A stretch of 64,000 bases of DNA from DASQFQ01 sp963805525 (GCA_963805525.1 CAWDUT010000006.1:868001-932000), one strand, 5' to 3'. Shown: positions 32,266-41,373, counted from the stretch's first letter. The notes: generated by a model not told the origin, from the sequence alone. Made by a program: numbers and translations.

Positions 32266-32762
32266 CCAATCCACCCCGCGGCCGGCTCGTCCAGACCGCC
32301 GACGGCAACGGACTCGTCGTCAGCCGGACGTTCCGGGCGCCCATCGAGGACGTGTGGGCCAGCGTCACCGAGCCCGACCGCACCGCCCGCTGGTTCGGGA
32401 CCTGGAAGGGCGAGGCCGCTCCCGGGCGCATGATCAAGGTGCAGATGGGCTTCGAGGATGGGTCGCCGTGGCTCGACAAGCGGATCGACGCCTGCGAGCC
32501 GCCACGGAGGCTGGTCCTGTCGGACGAGTCCGGCGGCACGCGGATCGAGCTGCTGCTGTCACACACCGAAGGTGAGACGGAACTCCGGCTCGTCCACCAC
32601 CTCGAGCCAGCCGACGACGCCGGCTCGTACGGTCCCGGCTGGGAGTACTACCTGGACATGCTCGTGGCGGCGCGGGACGACCTGCCGACACCGAGCTTCG
32701 ACGACTACTACCCGGCGATGGAGGGCTACTACGAGGCGCTGCCGAGCTCAGGTGAAGACTAG
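32262..32762 (+). CDS. SRPBCC (AHSA1-like) domain protein
   Basis: A 166-residue START-fold protein: LVVSRTFRAPIEDVWASVTEPDRTARWFGTWKGEA (~19-53), CEPPRRLVLSDESGG and the C-terminal WEYYLDMLVAARDDLP helix. It is translated from an ATGA overlap with the ArsR gene and is the likely target or ligand partner of that regulator. It overlaps the end of the convergent MTHFR-like gene by four bases. The ligand is unknown. Confidence 0.9.
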   Translation: MTNPPRGRLVQTADGNGLVVSRTFRAPIEDVWASVTEPDRTARWFGTWKGEAAPGRMIKVQMGFEDGSPWLDKRIDACEPPRRLVLSDESGGTRIELLLSHTEGETELRLVHHLEPADDAGSYGPGWEYYLDMLVAARDDLPTPSFDDYYPAMEGYYEALPSSGED

Positions 32763-33592
32763 GGACCGGACGCTGCCGGGCGGTGGGCGCTGACCCCCCG
32801 TGCGACACGGAACTCGGCGGCGACCTCGCGTGTCGCCGCCTCGGCTCCCAGGGGAAATACGTGGAGCGCGTCCACGCGCGAGATCCCTGCCAGGCCGGCC
32901 GCCAGCTCGCGCGCCAGGTCAATGCCGCCGCCCCGACTGATCTGCGCCAGGGCTCGCTGAGGAATCGCGACCCCGGGTAGCGCGCAGGCGCGCTCTGCCA
33001 TGTGCGCGCTGCGGAGCAGCGCGACGCTTGCGTAGAACCGTACGTCGGCGAGGGCATCCTCGGCCGCCGACAGGAACGCTTCGAGGCGCTCGAGGTCGAA
33101 GATCATCTGCGACTGAAGGAAGGTCGCTCCAGAGGCGATCTTGCGCCGCAGGAGCCGCACCTCCCGGTCGACATCCTCGGCGAAAGGATTGACGACCGCC
33201 CCGACGGCCAGCGGCTCCGGGGCGCTCCATGCGGACGCGCTCGCAATGAGCTGTGTGGCGGTCATGTCGGCCACATGTTCGATGCCGCGCACCGGATCGC
33301 CCTGCATGCAGAGGACCGCCTCAGCGCCGAGCGCCGCCGCGCCCACGACCTGGGACTGCAGGGCAAGCCGATTGCGATCACGACAGGAAACGTGGACGAT
33401 CGTCCCCACGCCCTGCTCCCGCGCGAGCGCTACCGCAGCCAGGGGCGACATCCGCGGCTGGCCCGCGTGGTTGTCGGTCAATCCGACGACATCGACGGTG
33501 TCGGCCAGAACGGCGATCCGGTCGCTGACGCGCGCGCCATCGGCCTGGGCCGGCAGCGAGATCTCGGCGGACGTCAGGGCAGTGAGTGACAC
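32759..33592 (-). CDS. Methylenetetrahydrofolate reductase family protein
   Basis: A 277-residue TIM-barrel flavoprotein of the MTHFR (MetF) family. Recognisable segments: VDVVGLTDNHAGQPRMSPLAAV, IVHVSCRDRNRLALQSQVVGAA (~65-86, core motif), VLCMQGDPVRG, ASGATFLQSQMIFD. The catalytic Glu/Asp of E. coli MetF cannot be assigned safely, and the protein is shorter than MetF, as in acetogen and actinobacterial relatives. GTG start 33592 follows TAGGCT (33602-33607) by nine bases. It would reduce CH2-THF or a related C1 cofactor; the role is inferred only from family. Confidence 0.82.
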   Translation of the reverse strand: MSLTALTSAEISLPAQADGARVSDRIAVLADTVDVVGLTDNHAGQPRMSPLAAVALAREQGVGTIVHVSCRDRNRLALQSQVVGAAALGAEAVLCMQGDPVRGIEHVADMTATQLIASASAWSAPEPLAVGAVVNPFAEDVDREVRLLRRKIASGATFLQSQMIFDLERLEAFLSAAEDALADVRFYASVALLRSAHMAERACALPGVAIPQRALAQISRGGGIDLARELAAGLAGISRVDALHVFPLGAEAATREVAAEFRVARGVSAHRPAASGP

Positions 33593-33604
33593 GACGGCTG
33601 AAGC

Positions 33605-34015
33605 CTAGTCCCGTCGGTCCGTCAGAGCCTCGCGCGTCAGGCGAAAGCCGAGCGAGCGGCTCGCGCCGAGGCGCTCGTAGTAACCCTCGGTCCGAGTGCG
33701 GATGTCGAGCCATAGGCCGCCTGCGCGCTCGAGTCCCTCACGCAGCAGCCGAGAGCCGAGCTGGTGTCCGCGCCATTGCCGGTCGATCAACAGCATCGAC
33801 ACGTGGGCCTGGATGACGCCGTCGGATTGCACCTGGATCGCGCCGACGACCCGCTCGTCGGCGAGCGCCACCAGCGTCGTCACGCCTTGCCCACTCAGCG
33901 CCCGGTAGGTCCGCTCCGCGTCCGCCGTGTACTCGGTCCAGCCCTCCGCGGCCACCAGGGCGATCAACCCATCGAGGTGGGCCCGGGCGAACGGCTCGAT
34001 CGACGGCTCGGTCAT
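33605..34015 (-). CDS. GNAT-family N-acetyltransferase
   Basis: A 136-residue acetyltransferase (MTEPSIEPFARAHLDGLIALVAAEGWTEY…). The acetyl-CoA-binding Q/R-x-x-G-x-G/A loop is RQWRGHQLGSRLLREGLERAG (~90-110) and the end has GYYERLGASRSLGFRLTR. The substrate is unknown. The ATG at 34015 is taken; the longer frame upstream has no GNAT character. Confidence 0.85.
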   Translation of the reverse strand: MTEPSIEPFARAHLDGLIALVAAEGWTEYTADAERTYRALSGQGVTTLVALADERVVGAIQVQSDGVIQAHVSMLLIDRQWRGHQLGSRLLREGLERAGGLWLDIRTRTEGYYERLGASRSLGFRLTREALTDRRD

Positions 34016-34097
34016 GTCACCTGGTGAGCGGAGCCGGTCAGAGCTTCTCGACCTGGTCCAAAGGATTGCCGCACGAGGTCTGAGACGCTTCGCGGTC

Positions 34098-34577
34098 ATG
34101 GCTGGGGCTCGATTGATCGTCATCTGCGGCTTGCCAGGCGCGGGCAAGACGACGCTCGCGAAGGAGCTTGCGCCGAAGGTGCCGGCCGTGCGCCTCTCCC
34201 CCGATGAGTGGAAGCACGACCTCGGCATCGACTACTACGACGACCAGCGGCGCGTGCAACTGGAGGATCGGCTCTGGCGGCTCGGCCAAGAGCTGCTGAC
34301 GCTGGGCCAAAGTGTGATCTTGGAGAACGGCTTCTGGGCGCGCGAGGAGCGGGACGAGCTCCGACTCACCGCGCGAGCGCTCGGTGTCGCTGTGGAACTG
34401 CATTACCTGGAAGCGACGGTCGAGGAGTTGTGGCGGCGGATTCAGCTTCGCAACGCCGAGGCCCGGCCCGGCGTCGTGCCGATCGAGAGAGAAGACCTGC
34501 AGACATGGGCGCTCCAGTTCGAACCCCCCGATGCGGCGGAGCTTGCACTTTTCGATGCAGCCGCCCACGCGGCCTGA
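34098..34577 (+). CDS. P-loop AAA/zeta-toxin-like small kinase
   Basis: A 159-residue nucleotide-binding protein. Walker A is GLPGAGKTT (~10-18), VRLSPDEWKHDLGIDYYDD (~31-49) is the substrate-loop Asp/Glu region, and ILENGFWAREERDELR (~75-90) carries a Walker-B-like acid. This pattern matches small P-loop kinases (chloramphenicol phosphotransferase/zeta/AAA_33). Substrate unknown; no antitoxin-like gene is adjacent, so a toxin role is not supported. Start ATG 34098 (MAGARLIVICGLPGAGK). Confidence 0.83.
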   Translation: MAGARLIVICGLPGAGKTTLAKELAPKVPAVRLSPDEWKHDLGIDYYDDQRRVQLEDRLWRLGQELLTLGQSVILENGFWAREERDELRLTARALGVAVELHYLEATVEELWRRIQLRNAEARPGVVPIEREDLQTWALQFEPPDAAELALFDAAAHAA

Positions 34578-34581
34578 GCGA

Positions 34582-36024
34582 TCAGGCCTGCTGAGGCACC
34601 GGCTCGGGCTGCCGCGCGCCCATGCGCGCCAGCCCGAAGCCGGCCGCGACCGCGCCGAGCGCGGCGAACCCGGCACCGACCCAGAACGCGACGGAGAACC
34701 CGCCGGTCAGCGCGTCCGCGGCGGTGTGGCCGCCGTCGGCCAGCGCCGACGTGCGCGACGACGCGATCGTGGCCAGCACGGCGAGGCCGAGCGAGCCGCC
34801 GAACTGGCGTGACGTGTTGATCAGCCCCGAGGCCAGGCCGGCCTCCTCGCGGCGGACGCCCGCCATCCCGGCGATCGTGACCGGCACGAACGAGAAGCCG
34901 AGGCCCGTCGCGGTGACGACGGACGGCACGAAGATGTCGGTCCAGTAGCCGCCGCCCGCGTCGATGAACGAGAAGCCCGCCATCCCGAGCGCGACGAGCG
35001 TCATCCCGCCGGTCAGCACGATGCCCGGACCGACGCGGCTCGACAGGCGGCCCGCGAACGTCGAGGCCAGGGCGATCGCCGCCGTCATCGGGAGGAACGC
35101 CACGCCGGTCTTGATCGGCGAGTAGCCGAGCACCTGCTGGAGGTAGAGCGACACGAAGTACCACATCGCGAACACTGCGCACCCGAGGAAGAACACGACG
35201 ATGTTGGCGGCCGAGAGGCTGCGCACGCCGAACACGCGGAGCGGCATCAGCGGGCGCGGCGAGAAGCGGCCCTCGATCGCCAGGAACACGCCTAGCAGCG
35301 CCAGTCCGATCGCCATCGGCAGGAGCGCCTGCAGCGAGCCCCAGCCGTGGTCGTCGGTGCTCACGATGCCGAACGTCAGCAGCATCAGGCCCGCGGTGAC
35401 GGTGACCGCGCCGAGCGCGTCGTAGTGGCGCTCGCCGGCCTCGGAGCGCGCGTGCTCGACGATGAAGCGGCGCCCCGCGAGCACGGCGGCGAGCCCGATC
35501 GGGACGTTGATGAAGAGGATCCACTGCCAGCCGAGCACATCGGTCAGGATGCCGCCGACGAGCGCGCCCGCGGCGCCGCCGGCTGCGCCCATCGCGCCCC
35601 AGACTGACAGCGCGCGGTTGCGCTCAGAGCCCTCGCTGAAGGTCGTGGTGAGAACGGACAGCGTCGCCGGCGCCACGACCGCGCCGCCCAGCCCCTGGAA
35701 CGCGCGGGCGACGATCAGCTGGCCCTGGCCCTGGGACAGGCCACCGGCCAGGGAGGCCGCGGCGAACAGCAGGAGCCCGAACAGCAGCACCTTCTTGTGC
35801 CCGAGCAGGTCCGCCGCGCGTCCGCCGAGCAGGAGGAAGCCGGCGAACGTGATCGTGTAGGCGTTGACGACCCACTGCAGGTCGACGACCGAGAAGCCGA
35901 GGTCGTTGCGGATCGAAGGCAGCGCGACGTTCACGACCGACACGTCGAGGATGACCATGAACTGCGCGAGGCAGCAGAGGATGAGGGTCCAGCGCTTGGT
36001 GGCATCGTCCGGCGGTGATTGCAC
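34582..36024 (-). CDS. DHA2-type (14-TM) MFS drug exporter
   Basis: About 480 residues with 14 hydrophobic helices, as in EmrB/QacA. Motif A is GGRAADLLGHKKVLLFG (~75-91), the D1 motif LDVSVVNVALPSIRNDLG is in helix 1, and GLGGAVVAPATLSVL (~115-130) fits motif C of antiporters. It probably exports drugs or metabolites by proton antiport. GTG 36024 is chosen because TACTGT (36033-36038) lies eight bases upstream; ATG at 36048/36051 would give a slightly longer protein. It is divergent from the RibD-like gene across about 35 bases. Confidence 0.92.
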   Translation of the reverse strand: MQSPPDDATKRWTLILCCLAQFMVILDVSVVNVALPSIRNDLGFSVVDLQWVVNAYTITFAGFLLLGGRAADLLGHKKVLLFGLLLFAAASLAGGLSQGQGQLIVARAFQGLGGAVVAPATLSVLTTTFSEGSERNRALSVWGAMGAAGGAAGALVGGILTDVLGWQWILFINVPIGLAAVLAGRRFIVEHARSEAGERHYDALGAVTVTAGLMLLTFGIVSTDDHGWGSLQALLPMAIGLALLGVFLAIEGRFSPRPLMPLRVFGVRSLSAANIVVFFLGCAVFAMWYFVSLYLQQVLGYSPIKTGVAFLPMTAAIALASTFAGRLSSRVGPGIVLTGGMTLVALGMAGFSFIDAGGGYWTDIFVPSVVTATGLGFSFVPVTIAGMAGVRREEAGLASGLINTSRQFGGSLGLAVLATIASSRTSALADGGHTAADALTGGFSVAFWVGAGFAALGAVAAGFGLARMGARQPEPVPQQA

Positions 36025-36059
36025 GGGCAACCACAGTAGCGATGCCATCATCCCGCGGC

Positions 36060-36608
36060 ATGCTGATCTTCTCGATGAGCGTCTCAGTGGACGGCTTCAT
36101 CGCCGACCGCCAGGGCGGGTTCAACTGGGGCGTCCCCAGCGACGAGCTCTTCCGCTTCCACCTCGAGCAGGTCGGCGGGCTCGGCGCCTATCTGCTGGGC
36201 CGCAGGCTGTACGAGCTCATGGCGGTGTGGGAGTCGGAGCCGCTGCCGCGCCCCGACGCGGCCGGCGCCGAGTTCGCCGACGTCTGGCGCGCGCTCCCAA
36301 AGGTCGTCTTCAGCCGCTCGCTCGACAGCGTCGACGGCAACGCCCGGCTCGCCACCGCGTCACTGGCGGAGGAGGTCGCCGCGGCGCTCGACGCGACCGA
36401 CAAGGACGTCTCGATCGGCGGCGCCGGACTGGCCGCGCAGGCGATCGAGCTCGGCCTCGTCGACGAGCTGCGGATGTTCCGCCACCCGGTCGTCGTCGGT
36501 GGCGGCACGCCCTTCCTGCCGCCCGTGACCAAGGACATCGAACTCGACCTGGTCGAGACCAGGACGTTGGGCGGGCGCGTGGTCTTCGAGCGGTACGTGC
36601 GGGCTTAG
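36060..36608 (+). CDS. Dihydrofolate reductase/RibD C-terminal family protein
   Basis: A 182-residue reductase of the RibD-C/DHFR-like family: MLIFSMSVSVDGFIADRQGG at the start, GGLGAYLLGRRLYELM (~43-58), FADVWRALPKVVFSRSL and DVSIGGAGLAAQAIELGLVDELRM (NADPH-binding, ~120-143), GGGTPFLPP. Proteins of this type reduce unknown small carbonyl or pterin-like substrates. Its stop overlaps the convergent STAS gene by four bases. Confidence 0.9.
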   Translation: MLIFSMSVSVDGFIADRQGGFNWGVPSDELFRFHLEQVGGLGAYLLGRRLYELMAVWESEPLPRPDAAGAEFADVWRALPKVVFSRSLDSVDGNARLATASLAEEVAAALDATDKDVSIGGAGLAAQAIELGLVDELRMFRHPVVVGGGTPFLPPVTKDIELDLVETRTLGGRVVFERYVRA

Positions 36609-37003
36609 CGGGAGACGTGCTCGATGGCCTGCTCGCGGGTCTCGACGAGGTCGAGGATCTGCGGCAGCCCACCGCTCTCGAAGACGAGCATCACGTATGA
36701 AGACGGGTCGACGGCCAGCGCCAGCTTCCCGTGCTCGGGCAGCCGCTGCTTGGTGTGCACGATCGCCGCGAGCGCGACGGAGTCGAGGAAGGTGAGCGCC
36801 GACAGGTCGATCACGAGCCGGTGGCGGCCGGCGTCGATCGCGGCCGAGAGCTGGTCGCGCAGGGAGGGAGCCGTCGCGATGTCAAGCTCGCCGCTCACCG
36901 TGAGGACGAGCCCGGCGGGCTCGAAGGTCTCCTCGGTCATCTGAAGCCCGCGCGGCTCGCCATGCGGCGACAGCACGTGGACATCCTGGTGTTCGGTGGT
37001 CAT
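36605..37003 (-). CDS. STAS-domain anti-sigma factor antagonist-like protein
   Basis: A 132-residue SpoIIAA-type STAS protein from ATG 37003 (MTTEHQDV…); a second ATG at 36940 (MTEETFEPAG) would give the bare domain. The ASA signature is SGELDIATAPSLRDQL… RLVIDLSALTFLDSVALAAIVHTKQR, with the phosphorylatable Ser in DSVAL (~84). Such proteins bind anti-sigma kinases and free a sigma factor under stress. No kinase or sigma factor is adjacent, so the partner is encoded elsewhere. Confidence 0.9.
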   Translation of the reverse strand: MTTEHQDVHVLSPHGEPRGLQMTEETFEPAGLVLTVSGELDIATAPSLRDQLSAAIDAGRHRLVIDLSALTFLDSVALAAIVHTKQRLPEHGKLALAVDPSSYVMLVFESGGLPQILDLVETREQAIEHVSR

Positions 37004-37060
37004 ACACAGTCCTTCGGCGCGGACGCCGGATGTCTTTACCCCCGGTAGCGATTCCAATTG

Positions 37061-38305
37061 CTAGAGCCGTTGCAGCGCCTCGCTCATGTGCCGGTGCCCG
37101 AGCGTCTCGTAGCCCACGACGGTGACCGCCGGAGCCAGCGCCAGTACCAGCAGCGAGAACGCCACGCTCGCGCCCGCGGCGGCCAGCACGACCGACAGGG
37201 CGACCAGCGCGGCGGTGCCCGCCAGCAGGCCGAGGTGGAACGGATCGAACGTGTGGATGAGCAGCGAGTAGAGCGCGTAGAAGACCGCCGTGTAGATCGC
37301 GAACGGGAGCGCGGCGCTGAGGACGATCGCGACCGCGCCGATCTCGGCCTTGCCCTCGAGGGCGATCGCCGCGACGTGCAAGCCCGCGCCCATCGCCGCG
37401 AGCGCGGCGTAGCCGAACAGGTGCCCGTAGCCGAAGATCCACGCCCGCTCGCGGTGGCGGACCAGCGGCTCCGCCCACGGCACCGCGAAGTACATCCACC
37501 AGCAGCCGAACGCGAGGCCGACGCCGGCGACGAGCAGCAGCGCCGCGTCGAGGCTCCAGCCCGCCTCGCCGTTGACGACCGCCTCGACCGAGGCGACGGC
37601 GCCGAGGATGACCTCACCGAGCGTGATGATCACCAGCAGCCCGTAGCGCTCGGCGATGTGGTGCGGATGCCACGGTGTGCCGCCCTTGCTCTCCGCCACC
37701 CGCGGGCCGGCCATCTCGAGCCCGACGAGGAGGGCAACCGCCACGAGCGTCGGCCCGATGTCGAGCCCGACGACCGCCAGCGCGACCCAGCCGGCCTGTG
37801 CCACGGCGACAAAGGCCAGGTACGACCGCGCTGTGCGGCGGCGCGGCGGGTCGTGGAGCGAGACCTGCCACCACAGGAGCAGCAGCGGCACGCGCATGAC
37901 GACGTAGCCGGCCACCATCACGCGGTTGTCGACCGTCCCGCCGCGGTCGAGCGACTCGAACATCGGCGCCAGCCCGAGCGTGAGCACGATCACGCCGGCC
38001 ATCTGCACGAACGTCGCGAGCCGGAAGACCCAGTCGTCGGTGTCGTAGGCGGAGGCGAACCACGAGTAGTTCAGCCACGCCCACGTGACGGCGAAGCAGG
38101 CGAAGACGAACCCGAAGACGCCGGCCGAGACATGGTCCTCGGCCACGAAGTGCGCCATCTCGTTCGCCGCGGCGCCGAACGCGACGACGATCGTGAGGTC
38201 GTAGAGGAGCTCGAGCGGCGTCGACGCGCGGTGCGGCTCGGCGGGATCGCGCCCGCTGAAGCGGCGACGGTGGTGGGCGCGGTCGTCGGTCGCGGTGGTG
38301 GCCAT
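37061..38305 (-). CDS. ltrA: Low temperature requirement protein A (LtrA) family membrane protein
   Basis: A 414-residue protein with about ten membrane helices. LtrA hallmarks are visible at the N terminus (ASTPLELLYDLTIVVAFGAAANEMAHF) and HHIAERYGLLVIITLGEVILGA (~215-236). Function is unknown beyond reported need for growth at low temperature in Listeria. The ATG at 38305 lies 26 bases from the divergent acyl-CoA-dehydrogenase-like gene. Confidence 0.92.
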   Translation of the reverse strand: MATTATDDRAHHRRRFSGRDPAEPHRASTPLELLYDLTIVVAFGAAANEMAHFVAEDHVSAGVFGFVFACFAVTWAWLNYSWFASAYDTDDWVFRLATFVQMAGVIVLTLGLAPMFESLDRGGTVDNRVMVAGYVVMRVPLLLLWWQVSLHDPPRRRTARSYLAFVAVAQAGWVALAVVGLDIGPTLVAVALLVGLEMAGPRVAESKGGTPWHPHHIAERYGLLVIITLGEVILGAVASVEAVVNGEAGWSLDAALLLVAGVGLAFGCWWMYFAVPWAEPLVRHRERAWIFGYGHLFGYAALAAMGAGLHVAAIALEGKAEIGAVAIVLSAALPFAIYTAVFYALYSLLIHTFDPFHLGLLAGTAALVALSVVLAAAGASVAFSLLVLALAPAVTVVGYETLGHRHMSEALQRL

Positions 38306-38330
38306 GGGCGAGGTCCGTCACGATGCCAGA

Positions 38331-39455
38331 GTGACGCTCGCGACCGATCCCGTGGAGGCGGCCCGCCGCCTCGCCTCGACCGCCGCAGAGCTCGCGCCGG
38401 CCGCCGAGCGCGACCGGCGACTGGCCGAGCCGCTCGTCGCCGCGCTCGCCGACGCCGGCCTCTTCCGGTTGTGCGTGCCCACCGCCGCGGGCGGCCTCGA
38501 GGCGCATCCGGGCACGCTCGTCGCCGCCGTCCGGGCGCTGGCGGCGGGCGACGCCGCCGCCGGCTGGTGCGTCGCGATCGCCGCCACCAGCGGGCTCGTC
38601 GCCGGCTACCTGCCCGAGGCAGCCGCGCGTGAGATCTACGCCGACCCGGCGACGGTGGTCGCGGGCGTGTTCGCGCCCAAGGGCCGCGCGACCGCGGAGC
38701 CGGGCGGCTACCGCGTGAGCGGCCGCTGGCCGTTCGCCAGCGGCTGCCGGCACGCCGACTGGCTGATGGGAGGCTGCGTCGTCGACGGCGGCATGCGGCT
38801 GATGCTGGCGCCGGCCGAGTCGTTCACGATCCACGACACCTGGCACGTGATGGGCCTGCGCGGCACCGGCAGCCACGACATCGGGCTCGACGGCGTCCAT
38901 ATCCCGGCGGAGCGCACCGCCAACGTGCTCGGCGGCCCGCCTCTCCAGCCCGGCCCGCTCTACGCCTTCCCGCTGTTCGGGCTGCTCGCGCTGGCGATCG
39001 CGGCGGTCAGCCTGGGGATCGCCCGCGGCGCGCTCGACGACCTGATCGCGCTGGCCGGCGGCAAGGTGCCGACCGGGGGGAAGCGCACGCTGGCGGAGCG
39101 CGGCACCGTGCAGGCGGATGTCGCGCGTGCCGAGGCCGCGGTGCGCGCGGCCTCGGCGCTGCTCGACGAGACGATCGGCGCGGCCTGGGAGCGCGCCGTC
39201 GCCGGCGCGGGCGTCGACGTCGACCAGCGGGCGGCGCTGCGGCTCGCCGCCACGCACGCGACCGCGGTCTCCACCCACGCCACCGACACCGCCTACACGC
39301 TGGCCGGCGGCAGCGCACTGTACGAGTCGAGCCCGCTGCAGCGCCGCGTGCGCGACGCCCACGCGGCCACGCAGCACATGCTCGTCGCGCCCGCCACGTG
39401 GGAGCTCGCCGGCCGCGTGCTGCTCGGGATGCCGACCGACGCCACCCAGCTCTGA
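38331..39455 (+). CDS. Acyl-CoA dehydrogenase-fold flavin monooxygenase-like protein
   Basis: A 374-residue ACAD-fold protein, GTG start at 38331 (VTLATDPVEAARRLASTAAEL). N-terminal helical domain with FRLCVPTAAGGLEAHPG, middle beta domain with RVSGRWPFASGCRHADW and WHVMGLRGTGSHDIGLDGVHIPAER, and a C-terminal helix bundle. The W-x-F-x-S-G-C/x-x-H-A-x-W pattern is that of HsaA/dibenzothiophene monooxygenase-type FMNH2-dependent hydroxylases rather than true acyl-CoA dehydrogenases; no catalytic Glu is clear. The LLM oxidoreductase gene starts right after its stop, so the two may share a pathway. Confidence 0.85.
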   Translation: MTLATDPVEAARRLASTAAELAPAAERDRRLAEPLVAALADAGLFRLCVPTAAGGLEAHPGTLVAAVRALAAGDAAAGWCVAIAATSGLVAGYLPEAAAREIYADPATVVAGVFAPKGRATAEPGGYRVSGRWPFASGCRHADWLMGGCVVDGGMRLMLAPAESFTIHDTWHVMGLRGTGSHDIGLDGVHIPAERTANVLGGPPLQPGPLYAFPLFGLLALAIAAVSLGIARGALDDLIALAGGKVPTGGKRTLAERGTVQADVARAEAAVRAASALLDETIGAAWERAVAGAGVDVDQRAALRLAATHATAVSTHATDTAYTLAGGSALYESSPLQRRVRDAHAATQHMLVAPATWELAGRVLLGMPTDATQL

Positions 39456-39457
39456 GC

Positions 39458-40294
39458 ATGGACCTCGGGCTCGCGATCTTCGCCACGGACGAGTCGGTCA
39501 CCCCGGCGTGGCTGGCGACCCGCGCGGAGGCGCTCGGGTTCGAGTCCGTGTTCTTCCCCGAGCACACCCACATCCCCGCGAGCCGCGCGACGCCGTACCC
39601 GGCCGGCGGCGAGCTGCCGCGCGAGTACAGCCGCCTGTTCGACCCGTTCGTGGCCGCGACCCACGCCGCCGCGGCCACCGAGACGATCCGGGTCGGGCTC
39701 GGGATCATCCTCGTGCCCCAGCACGAGCCGATCGCCTGCGCGAAGGCGGCTGCCAGCGTCGACCACCTGTCGGGCGGGCGGCTGCTGTTCGGCGTCGGCG
39801 CAGGCTGGAACGTGGAGGAGATGCGCAACCACGGCGTCGACCCGGGCCGGCGCATCGGGCAGATGCGCGAGCACGTCGAGGCGATGCAGGCGCTCTGGCG
39901 CGACGACGAGGCGAGCTACGCGGGGCGCCACGTGAACTTCGAGCGCATCTGGTCGTGGCCCAAGCCCGTCCAGCGCCCCGGCCCGCCGATCCTCGTCGGC
40001 GGCAACGGCGCCAGAGTGCTCGACCGCGTGCTGGCCTACGGCGACCACTGGATGCCCAACGTGGTCGGCGGCGACGACGTCCTGCTCGCGCGCATCGAGG
40101 AGCTGCGCGCCCGCGCCGACCGCCCGATCGGCGTCACGGTCAACGCCGCGCCGTCGCGCCCGGAGCGGCTGGAGCGCTACGCGCAGGCCGGCGTCGAGCG
40201 CTGCGTGTTCTACGTTCCCTCGGCCGGCGCGGACGCCGTCGAGGCGAAGATCGAGCGCGTGCTCGACTCCGCCGCGCAGGTCGGGCTCAGATAG
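39458..40294 (+). CDS. LLM-class F420-dependent oxidoreductase
   Basis: A 278-residue luciferase-like TIM-barrel protein: MDLGLAIFATDESVTPAWLATRAEALGFESVFFPEHTHIP at the N terminus, IRVGLGIILVPQHEPI, LSGGRLLFGVGAGWNVEE (~100-117), MREHVEAMQALWRDDEASYAGRHV and PPILVGGNGARVLDRVLAYGDHWMP. This pattern is the actinobacterial F420-dependent subgroup, so a deazaflavin cofactor is likely. Starts two bases after the upstream stop; overlaps the convergent dehydrogenase gene by eight bases. Confidence 0.92.
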   Translation: MDLGLAIFATDESVTPAWLATRAEALGFESVFFPEHTHIPASRATPYPAGGELPREYSRLFDPFVAATHAAAATETIRVGLGIILVPQHEPIACAKAAASVDHLSGGRLLFGVGAGWNVEEMRNHGVDPGRRIGQMREHVEAMQALWRDDEASYAGRHVNFERIWSWPKPVQRPGPPILVGGNGARVLDRVLAYGDHWMPNVVGGDDVLLARIEELRARADRPIGVTVNAAPSRPERLERYAQAGVERCVFYVPSAGADAVEAKIERVLDSAAQVGLR

Positions 40295-41363
40295 CGGCGA
40301 GCTCCTCGGGGGAGAGCCCGTCAAGGCCGAGCGTGGTGAGCGTCCTCGCCCCCTCGGCGCGGAAGTCGCGCGCCAGCACGACCGAGGCGATCGTGATGAC
40401 CGCCTCCATCGCCGGCGTCGGCACGCCGAGGCGGGCGGCGAGGCCGGTGAACAACACCAGCCCGTAGCCGACGTCCTCGGTGAGGTAGCGGTGGTCGAGC
40501 TCACGCTGCGCCGTGATCCCGAGGAAGCCGGGGGCGGTGCTGTAACCGGTCGAGTAGTTGTCCTCGACCATGTAGCCCTGGCGCATCCCGATCGCCGGCT
40601 CGGACAGGACGGTGACGCCGAGCGCCGCGGCGATCGCCAGCCGCTCGCGGTCGACCGCCTCGATCAGCCGCCCGACGCCCTCGGTCACGCCCTCCTCGTA
40701 GAACAGGAAGTCGCCGCCGGTGCGCTCGAGCAGCCCGGCGTTGAGGAGCGTCACCGCGGGGTGGATCACCGGGTTGCCGTTCTGGAGCGTGGTCTGGAAG
40801 ACGCTCTCGGCCTTCTCGACCGCCGGCCACACGTCGTGCACGAGGTCGTAGAGCCGGTCGGTGCCGGCGCGCGGCATCGCCGCGAGGTACACGTCGGTCG
40901 TGAGCTTGAGGAAGACGTTGATCACGCCCGGCTCGGTCACCCGCACCGCGTAGGGCAGCGTGTGCGTCTCCCCGATCACGATGCGGTCGTCGTCGAGCGC
41001 GAGCCCGGCGGCGCGCTTGAACGCGATGGCGCCCGCGCCCGAGCCGGGGCAGACCAGCACGGCCATGTCCTGGGTCAGGTGCGGCGCGGCGTCGACGGCC
41101 TGCGACTCGGTTGCGTAGGCGGGGCCGACGACCACCACGAGCTCGGCGCCGGCCATCGCCTCGCCCGCGTCGTGGCCGGCGTAGCGGATCGGCGCAAAGC
41201 CCTCGAGGTCGCCGCTGGCCCGGATGCCGCCGGCTTCCGCGACCGCGACGACGTTGTCGCCGTAGTGCGGCGGCGCGAAGAGCGCGACGTCGTGGCCGTG
41301 CTGGGCGAAGTCGAACGCGGAGGCCATGCCCCCGTTGCCGGCTCCGATGATGGTCACGTGCAT
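40287..41363 (-). CDS. NAD/NADP octopine/nopaline dehydrogenase family protein
   Basis: A 358-residue protein: MHVTIIGAGNGGMASAFDFAQHGHDV gives the Rossmann G-x-G-x-x-G loop (~7-12), LVVVVGPAYATESQAVDAAP and IVIGETHTLPYAVRV follow, and the C-terminal domain has FQTTLQNGNPVIHPAVTLLNAGLLE with the catalytic His. The fold is the opine dehydrogenase type, which reductively couples amino acids with keto acids; the substrate is not evident. TAGGGT (41371-41376) seven bases before the ATG suggests a leaderless mRNA; a GTG three codons upstream is less likely. Confidence 0.9.
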   Translation of the reverse strand: MHVTIIGAGNGGMASAFDFAQHGHDVALFAPPHYGDNVVAVAEAGGIRASGDLEGFAPIRYAGHDAGEAMAGAELVVVVGPAYATESQAVDAAPHLTQDMAVLVCPGSGAGAIAFKRAAGLALDDDRIVIGETHTLPYAVRVTEPGVINVFLKLTTDVYLAAMPRAGTDRLYDLVHDVWPAVEKAESVFQTTLQNGNPVIHPAVTLLNAGLLERTGGDFLFYEEGVTEGVGRLIEAVDRERLAIAAALGVTVLSEPAIGMRQGYMVEDNYSTGYSTAPGFLGITAQRELDHRYLTEDVGYGLVLFTGLAARLGVPTPAMEAVITIASVVLARDFRAEGARTLTTLGLDGLSPEELAAI

Positions 41364-41373
41364 TCGGGGCACC

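Noticed and set aside
34098..34577. Zeta-toxin or toxin-antitoxin locus
   Set aside because: The protein is a small P-loop kinase, but no antitoxin-like gene is adjacent; the neighbours are a GNAT and an MFS exporter.
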